From positions 930,001-994,000 of the forward strand of contig NZ_CP026947.1 in NCBI RefSeq assembly GCF_003065405.1: a stretch of 64,000 nt of DNA, given 5' to 3'. Of the stretch, positions 37,446 to 46,445 are shown piece after piece. Numbering within the stretch: position 1 is the stretch's first letter; each line of letters begins with the position of its first letter. The stretch comes from Corynebacterium yudongzhengii. GTDB taxonomy: Bacteria > Actinomycetota > Actinomycetes > Mycobacteriales > Mycobacteriaceae. The notes under the pieces are model-generated. The model was not told the origin of the DNA, did no database searches, and worked only from the letters and a program-made list of their open reading frames with translations. The position numbers and the translations under genes were made by a program.

Positions 37446-38371
37446 GGGCGTGTCTGACAATTTCTTCAGCCAGGTCATGACGGCGATAGCCATCACGCCG
37501 GCCCGGTAGACAACCGCGAGCTTGTCGTACCGGGTTGCCACACCCCGCCACTGCTTGAGGTTGCCGAAAACCGTTCCACCACGTTGCAGCCCTTGTAGGA
37601 CTGCGCATCGAACGTCGGTAGACGCCCACCCATCGAGCCTTTCCGCTTCCGGACGGCGATCACGTCCTTCTTCTCCGGGATCGTCGCCGTGATCTTGCGC
37701 TCGCGCAGATACCTGCGCACAGCCTTCGATGCATACGCCCTATCCGCGCGCAGTTCATCGGGCCGGGTGCGCGGTCGGCCCACCATCCCGGGCACCCGCA
37801 GGCGTTTCAACAACGGGATCAGCACCGGGCAGTCACCGCGGTGGCCCGCAGTAACGATCATGGTCAGGGGCATGCCGTGGCCGTCGACCAGGGCGTGGAC
37901 CTTGGTAGACAGACCACCCCGTGATCGGCCGACCGCGTGATCAGGCGGCTCGGCCAGCAGGTTGTTGTAATTCGACAAAGCCCCCTGTGACCCGCGTGAT
38001 GTTCGTGGCGTGCTGATGGGCCCGGGCGATCGTCAAAGTCCACCGACACCGACCAGTCGATCAGGTCTTCCGTATCGGCCTGTCTAAGAAGTCGCTGAAA
38101 GATCACGTCCCAGGTGTCCGTCCTTGGCCATCCGGTTGTGCCAGGTGTAGACCGTCTGCCAGGACCCGAAGCAGGCGGGCAGGTCACACCGCGCGATCCC
38201 TGCCCGAAGGCAGTAGAGGATGGCCTCGAGCATCTGCCGGGGATCGGAGAACGGTCGGCCTTTTCTCCCCGTGCGACGGGGCAGAAGCTCTTCGACCATC
38301 TCCCACTGGGCATCACTCAACATGTGAAAACGCGACACGGGAGCCAGGGTCCCATGCCACGCTTCCCTCAA
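37446..38371 (-). pseudogene. IS5-family transposase, at least four frameshifts
   Basis: The product can be followed through all three minus frames. The N-terminal part (LSDAQWEMVEELLPRR ... TVYTWHNRMAKDG) shifts near 38118 to WDVIFQRLLRQADTEDLI. It shifts again near 38030 to TIARAHQHATNITRVTGG, then near 37955 to GRSRGGLSTKVHALVDGHG with the DDE-type core, and near 37570 to GNLKQWRGVATRYDKLAVVYR, ending LKKLSDTP. Each break is explained by one extra base. The complete coding content is present but no functional protein can be made. Confidence 0.85.
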
Positions 38372-38386
38372 TTGTCAGACACGCCC
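37446..38386. mobile_element. IS5-family (IS427-type) insertion sequence, decayed
   Basis: The 941-bp element has perfect terminal inverted repeats GGGCGTGTCTGACAAT at both ends and is flanked by a TA duplication inside CTAG (37444-37445 and 38387-38388), the target preference of the IS427 subgroup. Its transposase gene, on the minus strand, is broken. The element is inserted between the proS-side remnants and the CPBP gene. The ends are intact, so it could still be moved in trans by a related transposase. Confidence 0.88.
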
Positions 38387-38466
38387 TAGCTCTATAGTTA
38401 GTGCGTTCTTCGTGTGAAACGCCGGTTTACGCGCATTCGCATCCACCTTTCCTCGAAAGGACCACC

Positions 38467-39252
38467 ATGTCCCTGATTCAATCGCGGACTGATGCCCGCA
38501 GTCAGCTCCTGGCAGCTTTCGTCATCTACGTGCTCTTCGTATTGATTACCCTGGCGCTGCAACCAGGGGAGAGTGCCAGCAATGAACAGCGCCTGCTTGC
38601 AGCGGTGAGCAGCTTCGTGGTCGGAGCAATACTGGCGGCGGCGTGCTGGTACTTCGGCAAGCGCTTCGCGGCAACCCGCACGCTTATGGCCGACATCAGG
38701 TTCACTGGCAGTGGACGCATCTGGACCTCTGTAGCGCTAGCCCTCTTCGCTCTTCTTGGCGGTATCGCAGCGTTGAGCGGAATCCTCCGAGTCTTTGAGC
38801 TCCAGCCCGCTCAGATCGCGACCGTGTTCTTCACCGCAGCGACCGCCGGAGTATTCGAAGAATTCCTCGCTCGAGGACTCATTTTCGGCGCTTTTCTACT
38901 GCTCTTCCGTGCGTCTGCGCACCGCTTCTTGGCCGCTGGATTGAGCTCCGCAGTCGTCTTCGGACTGCTGCACCTTTCCATCCTGGTGACCTCCTCAGTA
39001 GAAGCGGTGATGCAGCAGATCTTCTACGCCACTGTCTTCGGGCTGATCTTCGCCTTGGTGTACCTGCGGACCCGTACGATTTGGGTGCCCGTGATCTGCC
39101 ACGTACTCATTGACTTCCAGCCAGCTGTCGCCGGCGGGGAAGCACCTGTGAACCAATGGGTCGTTCTCGTAGCGGTGTTCCTGCCTTTGGCGCCGGTGTG
39201 TCTGGTGGCGTTGTGGCGCCCAGATAAGGTGCAGGTGGGAAGGGTGGAATAA
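38467..39252 (+). CDS. CPBP-family intramembrane metalloprotease
   Basis: A 261-aa membrane protein of the CPBP (Abi/CAAX protease-like) family, with about seven hydrophobic segments. Motif 1 is E131-E132-x-x-x-R136 in FEEFLARG, motif 2 histidine H169 in FGLLHL and motif 3 H211 in CHVLIDF; all catalytic positions are present. ATG 38467 has GAAAGGA at good spacing. Members protect producers from bacteriocins or process prenylated or peptide substrates; no bacteriocin gene is visible nearby, so the role is open. It lies between IS remnants. Confidence 0.85.
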   Translation: MSLIQSRTDARSQLLAAFVIYVLFVLITLALQPGESASNEQRLLAAVSSFVVGAILAAACWYFGKRFAATRTLMADIRFTGSGRIWTSVALALFALLGGIAALSGILRVFELQPAQIATVFFTAATAGVFEEFLARGLIFGAFLLLFRASAHRFLAAGLSSAVVFGLLHLSILVTSSVEAVMQQIFYATVFGLIFALVYLRTRTIWVPVICHVLIDFQPAVAGGEAPVNQWVVLVAVFLPLAPVCLVALWRPDKVQVGRVE

Positions 39253-39649
39253 TCACCACCAGCGATGAGGTGGTCTTGCTACCGGCTTGTCAGTGAGATT
39301 CAGGAGGAAATTCTCAGGTACTTGATGAATCTAATGATGTCCAAGTCTGGGGTAGATAGGTGCCCCGTTGCTATCTAGAGCATAACTGGATCTGCTGTTC
39401 TTTCGGACAGGCAGCGTCACCGTAACGCGCAGGACTTTGCCAATACGCGGGGAGGGTGCGGTTACGAGAAGGGTGACACCGCCACCTTTTGCTATGAGCT
39501 GTTGCGCACAGTGGTGGGGAGGGAGGACATCGCCACTGTGGTCCGCTCCGAAAAGCGCACCGAGCACCGAGGATTTATCGACGTCACCATCGCTGACGCG
39601 TCCTGGACGCGCGGCAAATCTCCCAGAGGCTAGGTCGGCTGAGCCCTCT
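39253..39649. other. Coding relics without an intact gene
   Basis: A plus-strand frame around 39465-39632 reads CGYEKGDTATFCYELLRTVVGREDIATVV and IDVTIADASW before a stop, and a fragment near 39290 reads EIQEEILRYLM. Both look like protein sequence but have no start or recognisable domain. They probably belong to the same lost gene set as the methyltransferase tail that follows. Confidence 0.4.
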
Positions 39650-39787
39650 GCCGCCCACCAGGCATTGGGCGCGGCTGTAGGGAAGACCTATGGCGTAGGC
39701 TTCTCACACCTTCCCGGTGCTGAGCGTGAGGTGGCCATCGTCAATCACCTCTTGGAGCTCTACGCGCAGGCTACGAAGCAGACGTAG
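39650..39787 (+). pseudogene. 3' end of a probable MmeI-like DNA methyltransferase gene, copy 1
   Basis: The frame gives AAHQALGAAVGKTYGVGFS then EREVAIVNHLLELYAQATKQT and a stop at 39787. The AHxAL..AV...YG ... LLELY order resembles the extreme C-terminus of type IIG/IIL MmeI-like restriction-methylation proteins. Only this tail remains; everything upstream is unrelated or decayed. It is part of the 262-bp direct repeat. Assignment rests on a short match and could be wrong. Confidence 0.45.
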
Positions 39788-39800
39788 GGAGCCGCTGCGC

Positions 39801-39901
39801 TACTCGAAAGCTACTCGAAACGTACTCGAAAACTGCGGAACAGCAGTTGAGCAGCGTAAACAAGCGAGTGCGCATTCTACTCGAAAACGTTTCGAGTAGA
39901 A
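39801..39901 (+). promoter_or_regulatory. Operator-like palindrome and half-sites before the AlbA-type gene
   Basis: Positions 39875-39901 form TTCTACTCGAAA-ACG-TTTCGAGTAGAA, a perfect 12+12 palindrome ending 7 nt before ATG 39909. Upstream, three TACTCGAAA half-sites occur in direct orientation with regular spacing (39801-39832). This looks like an autoregulatory operator for the DNA-binding protein encoded next. The same array is duplicated at 46318-46418. Confidence 0.7.
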
Positions 39902-41198
39902 TGTCGGCATGGCTAGTTGGTTAACACGGCCAGAAGATCAGTGGTTTGAACGGAAATCGTTTCGTATCAAGCCCCGAGACCTGGCGAAGGCAATTGTAGG
40001 GTTCGCTAACGCGGAGGGTGGCATTGTTGCTGTCGGTATCCGTGATCGCTCCTACGAAGGTGAACCAAGCCCCAAACAGGAAAACGAGCTTCGCCAAGCC
40101 ACTTTCGATCACACCGATCCAACAAGTTAGCGTCAACATTCGCGAAGAAGAATCCGACGGCAACACACTGCTATTGTTCGTTATCGAGCCTAGCGCCCGC
40201 GTGCACTACACCATGGATGGTGGATGCTACCTTCGCGTCGGTGACGAAACCCGCACTCTAAATCTGGATGAAACGCTAGAACTGCGCTACACCAAGGGCG
40301 AACAACAATTTGATGCAACGCCCGTACCCGGCGTCGCGATCAATGAGCTTACCGGCGTGGAGGGGTACGCCCAGAAGATTGGTTCCTCCACCGCCTATGA
40401 TGCCTTGCGGGCACGCCACCTGATCACCTCCAAAGACGAGGTAACCACGGCCGCATACCTACTGTTCCACCCCAACCCGCAACAGCGGTTCCACAACGCC
40501 CACGTGCGCGTGTTGGTGTGGAATGAGTCGAACCGCTTGACCGGGCATCAGCAACAGTTGGCGCAGGATAAACGTTTTGAAGGCTCGCTACCTGAACAGA
40601 TTGAGCAGGCACAGCTCTTCATCCTCAGCGTATTGCCCAAGGTGAGGCGCCTAGATAGCGGAGGATTTTTTGAGGAACATACCTTAATTCCGCATGAGGT
40701 ATGGCTCGAAGGTCTCGTCAACGCAGTAATTCACCGCTCGTACAGCCTGATTGGTGACCACATTCGCTTCGAGGTTTTCCCGGACCGCATCACTGTCTCT
40801 AGCCCAGGACGCTTTCCGGGGCTGGCGGATCCCTCCCGCCCAGAATCGATCGCCAGGTTCGCACGCAATCCGTTAATCGCCCGCGTGATGACTGAATTGA
40901 ACATGGGCCAAGAATTGGGTGAGGGCATACGTCGCATGTTTGCAGGAATGCGAAGAGTGGGCTTCCAAGACCCCATCTACCAGCAGACGAGCGGCAGCGT
41001 GGTGCTCACGCTTTCGACCATCCAAAAGCTTAACGACGACCTCCTAGCTTCCCTGCCCAAGCATTCCGGCGTGGTGTTAGAAGCTCTCCAGATGCGCGCG
41101 GTGCCCATGTGTACTGGTGAAGTTGCTGATGCTGTGGGTGTCTCTACGCCCTCGGCCCGTAAGTCGCTGCAAGCATTGCGCCAAGCAGGGGTTATTCA

Positions 41199-42665
41199 GG
41201 TTGCGTCCGTTAGCGTGGTGTATCTGTAGCCCGCGGTAAGTCTTGTGCCGGTGTGCATGAAGGCGACCATCGCGGGTACCTTTCGAATCAACTTCTACCT
41301 ATCCTCGAAAGGAAGTACCCTGCGATGGCCGCTGACCCTCATCATATCGATCCGACCGCGTATCTCGAAGAGCTACTGACTCAAGCGTCCCCAGATTTGA
41401 TGCGCCAAATGCTCTCGGACTTCATCAACCAAATCCTCTCGGCTCAGGCCGACAGCGTCTGCGGTGCTGACTACGCCACTGTTTCTCCGCAGCGCACCAA
41501 CACCCGCAATGGCTACCGTCACCGCCAACTCGACACCCGTGTCGGCTCCATTGACGTCGCTATCCCAAAACTACGCACCGGGAGCTTCTTTCCTGATTGG
41601 CTTGTGGAACGACGCAGCAGAACCGAACGGGCCCTGACCACAGTGATCGCCACCTGCTACTTAAAGGGTGTCTCCACCCGCAGGATGAACGACCTGGTCG
41701 CAACACTGGGGATCACCAACCTGTCGAAGTCCCAGGTCTCTGACATGGCCAAAGAACTCGACATCATGGTCGAGGAGTTTCGAACCCGCCCGCTTGATCA
41801 GGGCCCGTACTACTACCTGTCCTGTGATGCGGTGACCATGAAAGTTCGTGAAGGCGGACGGGTAGTCACGACCAGCGTGCTTATTGCCACCGGTGTCAAT
41901 AACGACGGCTACCGGGAGCTTTTGGGCATGCAAGTAGCAACATCAGAGTCCGTGGAATCTTGGACCGGGTTCTTCCAGGACTTAAAAGCCCGCGGACTTG
42001 GTGAAGTCTACCTCGTCACTAGTGATGCCCACCTGGGTATCCAGGCCGCTGTCGGCCAAGTTCTTCCTACTGCCGGTTGGCAGCGGTGCCGAACGCATTT
42101 TGCCAAGAACCTTTCCTCGAAAGTTTCCAAGCGCGGGTGGACGACGTTGTCGGGGATGTTTCATTCCATTTTTCAGCAAGCCGACGCCAGGTCCACGTGG
42201 GACCAAGCCCGGGAAGTAGTAGAGTTCTGTCACCAGCGTTTCCCAGAAGTAGCCGGATACGTGGAAGAGTCGTTGGATGAGATCTTAGCGTTCACGAACA
42301 CGCCGAAAGCTGTGTGGACGAAGGTGTGGTCGAATAACCCGACGGAACGACTCAACCGGGAAATCCGCCGGCGTACTGACGTTGTCGGCATCTTCCCCAA
42401 TCGGGCCGCGGTAGTACGACTCGTCGGGGCAGTGCTCGCCGAGCAGCATGATGATTGGATTCAACAAAAGCGCTACATGTCACTGGCAAGCCTGGAACAA
42501 ACCCGAAAGCTTATCGTCGCCAACACCGTCGACGCGAGCAACACCGTCACGACCGAGGGAGCGGCCTAATGCACAGCAACCCAGCCCGCGCCGGTCCCCG
42601 ACACCCCCTCCACTAGATTCCAATGATTCAGGAAGGACAGATACACCACTCCCGCGGACTTGACC
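41199..42665 (+). mobile_element. IS256-family insertion sequence, copy 1
   Basis: The 1467-bp element ends in imperfect inverted repeats that share GGT..GTCCG....GTGGTGTATCTGT. It is flanked by an exact 8-bp target duplication GTTATTCA (41191-41198 and 42666-42673). It carries one transposase gene. Copy 2 at 43447 is in the opposite orientation and appears identical. Confidence 0.93.
41325..42569 (+). CDS. IS256-family transposase, copy 1
   Basis: A 414-aa Mutator-type DDE transposase. Catalytic residues are D168 (LSCDAVTM), D234 (VTSDAHLGI) and E341 (NNPTERLNREIRRR). The N-terminus has ADYATVSPQRTNTRNGYRHRQLDTRVGSIDVAIPKLR, the conserved DNA-binding region. ATG 41325 is preferred because AAAGGAAG precedes it; an upstream in-frame ATG at 41253 lacks a good site. 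Intact and probably active. Confidence 0.93.
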   Translation: MAADPHHIDPTAYLEELLTQASPDLMRQMLSDFINQILSAQADSVCGADYATVSPQRTNTRNGYRHRQLDTRVGSIDVAIPKLRTGSFFPDWLVERRSRTERALTTVIATCYLKGVSTRRMNDLVATLGITNLSKSQVSDMAKELDIMVEEFRTRPLDQGPYYYLSCDAVTMKVREGGRVVTTSVLIATGVNNDGYRELLGMQVATSESVESWTGFFQDLKARGLGEVYLVTSDAHLGIQAAVGQVLPTAGWQRCRTHFAKNLSSKVSKRGWTTLSGMFHSIFQQADARSTWDQAREVVEFCHQRFPEVAGYVEESLDEILAFTNTPKAVWTKVWSNNPTERLNREIRRRTDVVGIFPNRAAVVRLVGAVLAEQHDDWIQQKRYMSLASLEQTRKLIVANTVDASNTVTTEGAA

Positions 42666-42795
42666 GTTATTCAGTGGCAGGGCAAGGGACCTAACGATCC
42701 GCGCGCGGCGTGGTTCGTTGAAGGGCCGCTGCGCTAGTAGAAAGCTACTGGAGAATCTTTCGACCGTTAATCTTTAGGAAGATGTCTTTGGGATC

Positions 42796-43003
42796 ATGCG
42801 TCTCACCTATGACCACCAAACTGCTGCCGCCTACCTCACGCTGGGTAAGCCGAGCGCACTAGGAGAAGCAGTCCAACAAGCGCCACTCATCGAAAGCCCA
42901 AACGGGCGAACGCAAGCAAGTGACCTTCGACCTTGATGAGGGCGGATTCATTCTTGGCTTCGAAGTCCTCAACGCTTCCGCTGGTCACCTTGCTTCATCC
43001 TAG
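42796..43003 (+). pseudogene. DUF2283-family small protein, frameshifted
   Basis: The frame begins MRLTYDHQTAAAYLTLG and continues to PLIESPNGRTQ, then the match moves by one base to VTFDLDEGGFILGFEVLNAS. Together these make a full DUF2283 domain of about 68 residues with one inserted base near 42915. Family function is unknown; its members are often found near toxin-antitoxin genes. GGAAGA precedes the ATG. Confidence 0.7.
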
Positions 43004-43446
43004 GTCGGTCATTGCGCGCAGCATTTCTTGGACATCGGTACCACCTACGCGGAGATGAGCCCGGGGTTGAACGTGATTATTATGGCGTCACCGTTTTCGC
43101 TTCTTCGGCGAGGATGGCGTAGGTGATCAGCCAATGAGTCGACATGAAATCAGCGGCGACGAGTTGTTGGCGTGCTTTCTCAAATAGCTCGTCACTAACA
43201 GCGGTGATGCTTCGGTCAGCGCCAGCGAAGTGGCTTCTTAGTGCTCTCAGCATCCAAGCTCTGGTTAACGCCAGCCCAAAAAGATGGGCTAGCTTCCCAT
43301 CTTCGAGATCAGAAACCTCGGGGATCTCGGAATAGAAACAAATTGTTTCCCCGGGATCATCGAAGAAAGCGTCAAACCAATTAGCGAACTCACGCTCATC
43401 GAGGATGCTCTGCATGAATAGTGCTTCGCTGAGGCTGGCGGAGACG

Positions 43447-44913
43447 GGTCAAGTCCGCGGGAGTGGTGTATCTGTCCTTCCTGAATCATTGGAATCTAGT
43501 GGAGGGGGTGTCGGGGACCGGCGCGGGCTGGGTTGCTGTGCATTAGGCCGCTCCCTCGGTCGTGACGGTGTTGCTCGCGTCGACGGTGTTGGCGACGATA
43601 AGCTTTCGGGTTTGTTCCAGGCTTGCCAGTGACATGTAGCGCTTTTGTTGAATCCAATCATCATGCTGCTCGGCGAGCACTGCCCCGACGAGTCGTACTA
43701 CCGCGGCCCGATTGGGGAAGATGCCGACAACGTCAGTACGCCGGCGGATTTCCCGGTTGAGTCGTTCCGTCGGGTTATTCGACCACACCTTCGTCCACAC
43801 AGCTTTCGGCGTGTTCGTGAACGCTAAGATCTCATCCAACGACTCTTCCACGTATCCGGCTACTTCTGGGAAACGCTGGTGACAGAACTCTACTACTTCC
43901 CGGGCTTGGTCCCACGTGGACCTGGCGTCGGCTTGCTGAAAAATGGAATGAAACATCCCCGACAACGTCGTCCACCCGCGCTTGGAAACTTTCGAGGAAA
44001 GGTTCTTGGCAAAATGCGTTCGGCACCGCTGCCAACCGGCAGTAGGAAGAACTTGGCCGACAGCGGCCTGGATACCCAGGTGGGCATCACTAGTGACGAG
44101 GTAGACTTCACCAAGTCCGCGGGCTTTTAAGTCCTGGAAGAACCCGGTCCAAGATTCCACGGACTCTGATGTTGCTACTTGCATGCCCAAAAGCTCCCGG
44201 TAGCCGTCGTTATTGACACCGGTGGCAATAAGCACGCTGGTCGTGACTACCCGTCCGCCTTCACGAACTTTCATGGTCACCGCATCACAGGACAGGTAGT
44301 AGTACGGGCCCTGATCAAGCGGGCGGGTTCGAAACTCCTCGACCATGATGTCGAGTTCTTTGGCCATGTCAGAGACCTGGGACTTCGACAGGTTGGTGAT
44401 CCCCAGTGTTGCGACCAGGTCGTTCATCCTGCGGGTGGAGACACCCTTTAAGTAGCAGGTGGCGATCACTGTGGTCAGGGCCCGTTCGGTTCTGCTGCGT
44501 CGTTCCACAAGCCAATCAGGAAAGAAGCTCCCGGTGCGTAGTTTTGGGATAGCGACGTCAATGGAGCCGACACGGGTGTCGAGTTGGCGGTGACGGTAGC
44601 CATTGCGGGTGTTGGTGCGCTGCGGAGAAACAGTGGCGTAGTCAGCACCGCAGACGCTGTCGGCCTGAGCCGAGAGGATTTGGTTGATGAAGTCCGAGAG
44701 CATTTGGCGCATCAAATCTGGGGACGCTTGAGTCAGTAGCTCTTCGAGATACGCGGTCGGATCGATATGATGAGGGTCAGCGGCCATCGCAGGGTACTTC
44801 CTTTCGAGGATAGGTAGAAGTTGATTCGAAAGGTACCCGCGATGGTCGCCTTCATGCACACCGGCACAAGACTTACCGCGGGCTACAGATACACCACGCT
44901 AACGGACGCAACC
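43447..44913 (-). mobile_element. IS256-family insertion sequence, copy 2
   Basis: Same 1467-bp length and ends as copy 1, in opposite orientation, with its own 8-bp target duplication CGGAGACG (43439-43446 and 44914-44921). The different target duplications show that the two copies inserted independently and do not form a true composite transposon, although the layout looks like one. Confidence 0.93.
43543..44787 (-). CDS. IS256-family transposase, copy 2
   Basis: Its translation is identical to that of copy 1 (414 aa from ATG 44787) with the same D168, D234 and E341 catalytic set. Identity between the copies implies a recent jump. Either could move both elements or the 0.8-kb stretch between them. 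Confidence 0.93.
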   Translation of the reverse strand: MAADPHHIDPTAYLEELLTQASPDLMRQMLSDFINQILSAQADSVCGADYATVSPQRTNTRNGYRHRQLDTRVGSIDVAIPKLRTGSFFPDWLVERRSRTERALTTVIATCYLKGVSTRRMNDLVATLGITNLSKSQVSDMAKELDIMVEEFRTRPLDQGPYYYLSCDAVTMKVREGGRVVTTSVLIATGVNNDGYRELLGMQVATSESVESWTGFFQDLKARGLGEVYLVTSDAHLGIQAAVGQVLPTAGWQRCRTHFAKNLSSKVSKRGWTTLSGMFHSIFQQADARSTWDQAREVVEFCHQRFPEVAGYVEESLDEILAFTNTPKAVWTKVWSNNPTERLNREIRRRTDVVGIFPNRAAVVRLVGAVLAEQHDDWIQQKRYMSLASLEQTRKLIVANTVDASNTVTTEGAA

Positions 44914-45663
44914 CGGAGACGAAATCGTGGGCACTGAGTTCCCACCCGTAAGGGTAGTTTTGGTCATTCAAATACCAGCTAACGCCGACTTCCCGGATCC
45001 TCTCACAGAGATCCTTCAATCCCAGTTTCTTCCCAGCTTCGTGCGCCAAAAACAGGCTTAAGGCCGTGTTGTCATGGACCCCGTGGCGTACTGGCAGAGG
45101 CATCTGCGGCAGCCAATCTAGAAAGTGCGTAGCCACCTGGTGAGCTAACGGCACAAGCGCGCGGAACCACTCCGTGGCTTCTTCAAAGTTTGCCTGCTTG
45201 CATGCCGCGGCTAATTGAAGGGCCCAAGCCCACCCGTAGGGCCGTTCGTACCCCGAGTGCTCGCTCAAATAAGCGGTCTCTACCGCAATTGCGTCGACAT
45301 TTAGACGTCCTGCCAATTCCTGGACTAAGTCTTGGCGGATAGCTCCGGAGGGGATGATGTCTAGGAGTTTTACAGCGGAGAATTGCATGTGGACACTTGA
45401 ATGCCAGTCGAAGCTTCCCCAAAAAGCGGGATGAAGTTTGTGCGGAACCACGGAGCAATCGTTGCGGTTACCGCGAACATGGTGCATCGACGCGGGGTAT
45501 TCAGTCCTCAGGACCACGGTGATTTCTTTTGCCCACTCTGTAGCGGTGGTGGGATTTATCTGCATCATGATCCTTTCGTTGGCCAGACCGTGCCTGCGTA
45601 GATTCAGAAGATAGTGACGCAGACGTTATTTATACTGGCAAAAATATGCAAGGGATTTTGAGG

Positions 45664-45910
45664 ATGTCCAGTCCTTTTTCGTCGTGGATCGACGAGCTCG
45701 TTAAAGGTCGACGGCGGTCTCATGCAATCGATGCTGTCCTCGAGGAGCTTAAACAACGCCCCGAAGAACTCGCCTTTGCGACGGTCCAAGAGATGGGGAC
45801 AAGGCCGAGGTAGATCCGGCGACAGTGGTACGGACAGCAAACCTTCTTGCCCACCAGGGGTGGGTCGTTTTTTGTGTCGGGTTCCAGGGCGAATTTCTCG
45901 AGCATCTAGC
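45664..45910 (+). pseudogene. RpiR/MurR-type regulator fragment
   Basis: The frame from ATG 45664 reads WIDELVKGRRRSHAIDAVLEELKQRPEELAFATVQEM and stops early. One missing base near 45800 leads into KAEVDPATVVRTANLLAHQGW, the helix-turn-helix of RpiR-family regulators, followed by FQGEFLEHLAT. Only the N-terminal DNA-binding part remains and the sugar-isomerase domain is absent. It diverges from the DUF2891 gene and may have been its regulator. Confidence 0.6.
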
Positions 45911-46012
45911 GACTGGTCAAGTCGTCAGGAGGCCTCGGGCTTACGGGCCCTACATGGGATCGATTCAATTCTGGAAGATGCGAGAGTGATTGATGAGCTT
46001 GGCGGCCGGGGC

Positions 46013-46304
46013 CGGATGGCTGCTACCAACTACCCGGAAACCGTCACTGCCGTCTTGCCGGAGAAGTGCTACCAACAAACCGCAGCTGACGCGGGCAAAG
46101 TTCGCGGAGGCTATGCTGGCAGAGCTCTACGAACCGGTCAATGATTGGCTCTACCCTGAGCTCACCGCCGCCCACCAGGCATTGGGCGCGGCTGTAGGGA
46201 AGACCTATGGCGTAGGCTTCTCACACCTTCCCGGTGCTGAGCGTGAGGTGGCCATCGTCAATCACCTCTTGGAGCTCTACGCGCAGGCTACGAAGCAGAC
46301 GTAG
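46013..46304 (+). pseudogene. Probable MmeI-like methyltransferase 3' end, copy 2, with upstream relic
   Basis: Here more of the tail is kept: KFAEAMLAELYEPVNDWLYPELT precedes AAHQALGAAVGKTYGVGFS and the common end. The LAELYEP....P.L..AH.AL pattern strengthens the MmeI-like reading. Upstream, the 78-bp piece shared with 3.9 kb (PETVTAVLPEKCYQQTAAD) lies in another frame, so one shift near 46090 separates them. No catalytic methyltransferase motifs survive. Confidence 0.5.
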
Positions 46305-46428
46305 GGAGCCGCTGCGCTACTCGAAAGCTACTCGAAACGTACTCGAAAACTGCGGAACAGCAGTTGAGCAGCGTAAACAAGCGAGTGCGCATTCTACTCG
46401 AAAACGTTTCGAGTAGAATGTCGGCATG
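46167..46428 (+). repeat. 262-bp direct repeat, right copy
   Basis: Identical to 39650-39911. After the shared ATG the sequence differs: here it runs MIRWLI and then into another methyltransferase-tail relic, where the left copy runs MASWLT into the AlbA-type gene. The palindromic operator is at 46392-46418. Confidence 0.93.
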
Positions 46429-46445
46429 ATTAGGTGGTTGATACG

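Larger units (their letters stand above)
39650..39911 (+). repeat. 262-bp direct repeat, left copy
   Basis: Identical base for base by eye to 46167-46428, offset 6517 bp. It spans the methyltransferase tail, three direct TACTCGAAA half-sites, the operator-like palindrome and the ATG of the next gene. The identity ends one base after the ATG. Such repeats can recombine and delete the 6.5 kb between them. Confidence 0.93.
39909..42737 (+). pseudogene. AlbA_2/Schlafen-type transcriptional regulator, frameshifted and split by IS256
   Basis: The N-terminal frame (RPEDQWFERKSFRIKPRDLAKAIVGFANAEGG) is the AlbA_2 DNA-binding domain. A one-base insertion near 40120 moves the rest into another frame: the IREEE core, then LIPHEVWLEGLVNAVIHRSY (RecG-like C-terminal ATPase-like domain) and a winged helix (CTGEVADAVGVSTPSARKSLQAL). 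An IS256 element at 41199 interrupts codon VIQ; the original end WQGKGPNDPRAAWFVEGPLR with stop lies beyond it at 42737. Removing the IS, one target copy and one base restores a 450-aa protein. It carries its own operator array upstream. Confidence 0.82.
43080..45568 (-). pseudogene. DUF2891-family protein, split by IS256 copy 2
   Basis: The N-terminal part (44914-45568) has PAFWGSFDWHSSVHMQFSAVKLL, the DUF2891 signature, and ends YGWELSAHDFVS. The C-terminal part (43080-43438) resumes in frame with ASLSEALFMQSILDEREFANWFDAF and ends EEAKTVTP. Removing the IS and one target copy gives exactly 338 codons, so no other lesion is present and the insertion is recent. The interrupted N-terminal frame would add LRPLAWCICSPR from the IS end. 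Enzymatic role is unknown. Confidence 0.85.

Noticed and set aside
41199-44913. Composite transposon formed by two inverted IS256 copies
   Set aside because: Each copy has a different 8-bp target duplication and each interrupts a gene that continues on its other side, so they inserted separately.
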